Virus record (IMG/VR): IMGVR_UViG_3300050821_000890
Span: 1 to 48,440 of that record
Strand: one strand, 5' to 3'
DNA from: a virus
Length of the DNA stretch: 48,440 nucleotides
A program made the translations under genes and the position numbers. Under the pieces are notes generated by a model. The model was not told where the DNA came from and did not search any database. It saw only the letters and a list, made by a program, of their open reading frames with translations. This document shows positions 45,967-48,440 of this stretch, one piece after another; positions within the stretch are counted from its first letter, which is position 1, and every line of letters starts with the position of its first letter.

Positions 45967-46926
45967 TTAAGTCGGAACGACTGATGTGTTGGTGAGAATA
46001 GTGACAAAGTTTTCAGGCCGATAAAGCTTGAAGCCCCATTCGGCAATAGTCAGATATTCCTCTTGCTGGAGGTCTTTATTGAACTCCGAGTAGACGGTAG
46101 GCATCTGTCTGAAAGCACCAACCCAGGGCATCGTGTCACCGGGAGCAGCCGAGAAGAAGTAATTGGCCACGCCATTAGTAACGGTATTACCGCTGATCGT
46201 CTCCGAAGCAATAGACGGCAGATAGTTACTTACGTAAATATCAAAGCCATAGATATTGAAACGGAACTTGAAGCCAGTGACAGCGCCGTCCTTAACAACC
46301 TCGTCCCACATGGGCATAGGCGAAAGAAGCGACACAGTGTTAGCTTGCGTCTGAAGCGTATAAGCAACAGACGGATCAACGATCGCACACAGGTTCGTCA
46401 GAGGAACATTAGCTCTCGTGAGAGCGTAATGCGCACGGGCGAAGTCCTGGAACGCGATAGCGCTATTAAGGCCTGAGCCAACCCAACGGTGATCCGCAGT
46501 ATTGATAATATTTGTAGAGCTAGCAGTCTGACCGGCATTTCCTTTTGCAAGGATGTTAGTCTCAACGGCTTCCATGAGAGCACGATGTTGGCGAGGCACG
46601 AAGGCCGCGATCACATCAGCAGAGTAGAAAGAGTCCCTCTTGAACTTTTCCGAGATTGCATTAGCAGCGTACTTGTAGTTATCGAAAGCAAAGGTGAAAT
46701 TACCAGTGTCTAACGCATTGTACTTAACTGCCTGATTTTCAGTGAAATCGGCAATTTCTGCTTCACCAATCGACGGAATGTTAAGAGTAACACCATCTGG
46801 GAAGTCTGAGATAATCCGGACAAACTTCATAGCATTCAGTTCATCTAGCAACAGTTCCTTAATAGCCCGCGACCAAATATTAGTTCGCAAAAGATATTGA
46901 GTGTTGCCAGTTGTAAAACCAGCCAT
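45967..46926 (-). CDS. Major capsid protein, HK97-fold type
   Basis: 319 residues. The N terminus (TNIWSRAIKELLLDELNAMK) and segments such as GVTLNIPSIGEAEI and AFVPRQHRALMEAVE fit the N-arm, E-loop and spine-helix order of HK97-fold capsid proteins of podoviruses. It follows the scaffold gene, the standard order. It assembles the icosahedral shell. Confidence 0.88.
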   Translation of the reverse strand: MAGFTTGNTQYLLRTNIWSRAIKELLLDELNAMKFVRIISDFPDGVTLNIPSIGEAEIADFTENQAVKYNALDTGNFTFAFDNYKYAANAISEKFKRDSFYSADVIAAFVPRQHRALMEAVETNILAKGNAGQTASSTNIINTADHRWVGSGLNSAIAFQDFARAHYALTRANVPLTNLCAIVDPSVAYTLQTQANTVSLLSPMPMWDEVVKDGAVTGFKFRFNIYGFDIYVSNYLPSIASETISGNTVTNGVANYFFSAAPGDTMPWVGAFRQMPTVYSEFNKDLQQEEYLTIAEWGFKLYRPENFVTILTNTSVVPT

Positions 46927-46945
46927 TTAAGTTGTCTCCTTAAGT

Positions 46946-47704
46946 TCAGTTAGGGAAAGAAGTATCTCCATAACGTTTGAAGTCACCGTCTTCGAAACGG
47001 GCTCCTAAACGCATGTAGTCTTTCTCCATCTGAACAATTGTTTTTGGATCATAATAAGATTTAGGATCTGTCTTCTTTAAGTCCTGGTAATGAGACCATG
47101 TCCGCTCTTTGGTTCCGCTGGATGGCGAGAACACGGAGGATCTTGGAGGAGCTTGGAAGGGATCAGTAAGTGGAGCTTCGTCTAAGCCGAAAGTTCGCAT
47201 AAGAACCTTAGGGGTAGTCTCAGCTAATGTCTGAACCATTTCCTTAGTCAGGCCTAACTCTTGTGTTTTTTCATTAAGGAAGTTCTGGTAATTATGACCA
47301 TGCCTTTCCTTAAGCTTTTCCATAACAGACTGAGCATTCTGTGCTTTAGACTTAGAAGTTTCTACTTCCTTAAAGCGTCTATCAAAAATATCTTCAATCA
47401 GTTTAGGATCGATGGGCTTCTCAACTTCTTTCGATGGGGTATGTTCTCTATTCGCAAGTTGTCTCTGTTGGTCTAACAGTTCTTCAAGTGACGCCCTAGT
47501 CTTGTCTTTTTCTAACAGAGCTAAATAATCTGCTCTGAGTTCATCGTTAGATTGCTCTACGCGTTGAACATGGGTATCTGTAAATACTTTACTCTTAGCT
47601 AGATCGTTGACGGACTTGAATTTCTTTCCAGGTCCTACGAGTTCTGCTACGTAATCTTTGTTTTCGTCAGGAGTGGTCCCCCCGTCGGCAAATAAATCGG
47701 TCAT
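46946..47704 (-). CDS. Scaffolding protein
   Basis: 252 residues, very hydrophilic. Acidic N terminus, long coiled-coil helix (about 40-125, Lys/Glu/Gln/Leu-rich), then a basic C-terminal region, as in capsid scaffolds that bind capsid protein through their C terminus. Sits between portal and capsid genes as in T7 (gp9). Confidence 0.85.
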   Translation of the reverse strand: MTDLFADGGTTPDENKDYVAELVGPGKKFKSVNDLAKSKVFTDTHVQRVEQSNDELRADYLALLEKDKTRASLEELLDQQRQLANREHTPSKEVEKPIDPKLIEDIFDRRFKEVETSKSKAQNAQSVMEKLKERHGHNYQNFLNEKTQELGLTKEMVQTLAETTPKVLMRTFGLDEAPLTDPFQAPPRSSVFSPSSGTKERTWSHYQDLKKTDPKSYYDPKTIVQMEKDYMRLGARFEDGDFKRYGDTSFPN

Positions 47705-48440
47705 TTATTGAGTTCCTAATAGACCTCCTGGTTCAGCACCAGCAGGTGGTTGTCGTTTTAAATCAAAGGGTTGTTGGGGGGCTTTGGAAGCTGCTGAATG
47801 ATTTTTGTCTAGATCAAAATCGTCTCCCATCCCGGTTGCAGTTCCGAGTTCTTGTTGCATTTGCATTTGTGCAATGTGCATTAATTTCTGGCGGTCTGCC
47901 ATTTCATTGACTTGAATATCTTTAACTACAACTTCGTATTCTTTAATGTCGAAAGCATCTTCCACTAACTTCGCTAACTTAATAGACGAGAAGTGTGGAG
48001 AAACAGTTTGCCACAAGGCTGAACCGGTTAGGTTGGTTAAGTTCTGTATAAGCTCTGACTGTTCAGCAAAGTGCCGAGCAGCAATAGCCTTAATCCTACC
48101 GACTCCCGTAATGTCTTCGACAGTCAAATCCTGGAATGATGCAACCTTGTAGTCGTCATCGAATACACGGATAGATGCAGTTCCAGTCATGTTTCTTCGA
48201 GCAAGTTCGACCATAGCATTTAAGAGAGGTTCGATCATTTGCTCTTCGAACTGTGTAATCTTGTTTTGGAAGATACGAGCAGCAGCATTCTCAAGTCTTT
48301 GGACTTCGTATGCTGTCTTTTCTCCAGGAGACCTAAAGCCCATAGCTTCTTTCGGAGCTCCGGCCATAATCTCCATAGTATCTTCTAAGTGTTGTATCTC
48401 TAGGTTGGCTCCTAATACCTGCACTTCAGGTACGACAAGC
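47705..48440 (-). CDS. Portal protein, C-terminal part
   Basis: Completion of the portal gene that begins at 1233. The segment 48344-48440 repeats 1-97, and the frame joins without a gap. Contains charged helices (YEVQRLENAAARIFQNK, YEVVVKDIQVNEMADRQKL) of the crown/stem region and a disordered Lys/Gln/Pro-rich tail ending GLLGTQ. A GTG at 48424 is not a true start; it only appears so because the record is cut inside the gene. Confidence 0.85.
   Translation of the reverse strand, partial: LVVPEVQVLGANLEIQHLEDTMEIMAGAPKEAMGFRSPGEKTAYEVQRLENAAARIFQNKITQFEEQMIEPLLNAMVELARRNMTGTASIRVFDDDYKVASFQDLTVEDITGVGRIKAIAARHFAEQSELIQNLTNLTGSALWQTVSPHFSSIKLAKLVEDAFDIKEYEVVVKDIQVNEMADRQKLMHIAQMQMQQELGTATGMGDDFDLDKNHSAASKAPQQPFDLKRQPPAGAEPGGLLGTQ
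48344..48440. repeat. Right copy of 97-bp terminal direct repeat
   Basis: Identical to positions 1-97. Removing one copy gives a closed circle of 48,343 bp. Confidence 0.95.

Overview
The window is best read as the complete genome of a lytic, podovirus-like (short-tailed, T7-type virion) bacteriophage. The first and last 97 bases are identical and lie inside the portal gene, so the record is a circular or circularly permuted genome of about 48,343 bp cut open inside a gene. The host is probably an alphaproteobacterium. That is an inference from the GH108-type endolysin and GTA-type 3TM holin-like protein; nothing in the sequence proves it. I found no integrase, no lysogeny module and no single-subunit RNA polymerase. 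Good sigma70-like promoters stand before the main operons, so host RNA polymerase probably transcribes the genome.

Layout. (1) Leftward late operon: it starts at a strong promoter at 4860-4888, runs down to 1, wraps round the circle, and continues from 48343 to a terminator region near 27.5 kb. Its order is a chain of overlapping small basic proteins, large terminase, a zinc microprotein, portal, scaffold, major capsid protein, two capsid/virion proteins, two fibre/tailspike proteins that share an N-terminal anchor, endolysin, two small membrane proteins, tail adaptor, a small protein, tail nozzle, and four internal virion proteins including one of 1712 residues. (2) Control region, 4.9-7.6 kb: two tiny zinc-finger ORFs, repeat arrays in opposite orientation on either side of one leftward gene of unknown function (5568-6911), palindromic operator-like sites, and divergent promoters. 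(3) Rightward early/middle region, 7.6-27.4 kb: small early genes separated by structured RNAs and terminators, a tRNA-Leu(UAA), a GATase-II-like/gamma-glutamylcyclotransferase-like pair, primase-helicase, uracil-DNA glycosylase, a secreted M15-type peptidase with a membrane protein nested inside it, an AAA+ ATPase/vWA-like pair, family A DNA polymerase, ssDNA-binding protein, a PD-(D/E)XK exonuclease, a T7 endonuclease I-like resolvase and an HNH-like protein.

The outstanding feature is a gene-free, GC-richer stretch of about 1.43 kb (23014-24448) inside the replication module. It has many stem-loops, a tRNA-like element with a textbook T arm, a recurrent CGGTCCC motif and a clear three-way junction at its 3' end. 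It looks like a very large structured noncoding RNA of the kind known from phages near tRNAs (GOLLD and ROOL are the known precedents), or a new class. Smaller candidate RNA elements with pseudoknots lie at 8584-8687 and 27170-27225.

Together the early genes supply replication (primase-helicase, polymerase, SSB, exonuclease, resolvase). The late operon builds the capsid, packages DNA (terminase, portal), assembles the tail and lyses the host (endolysin plus membrane proteins).
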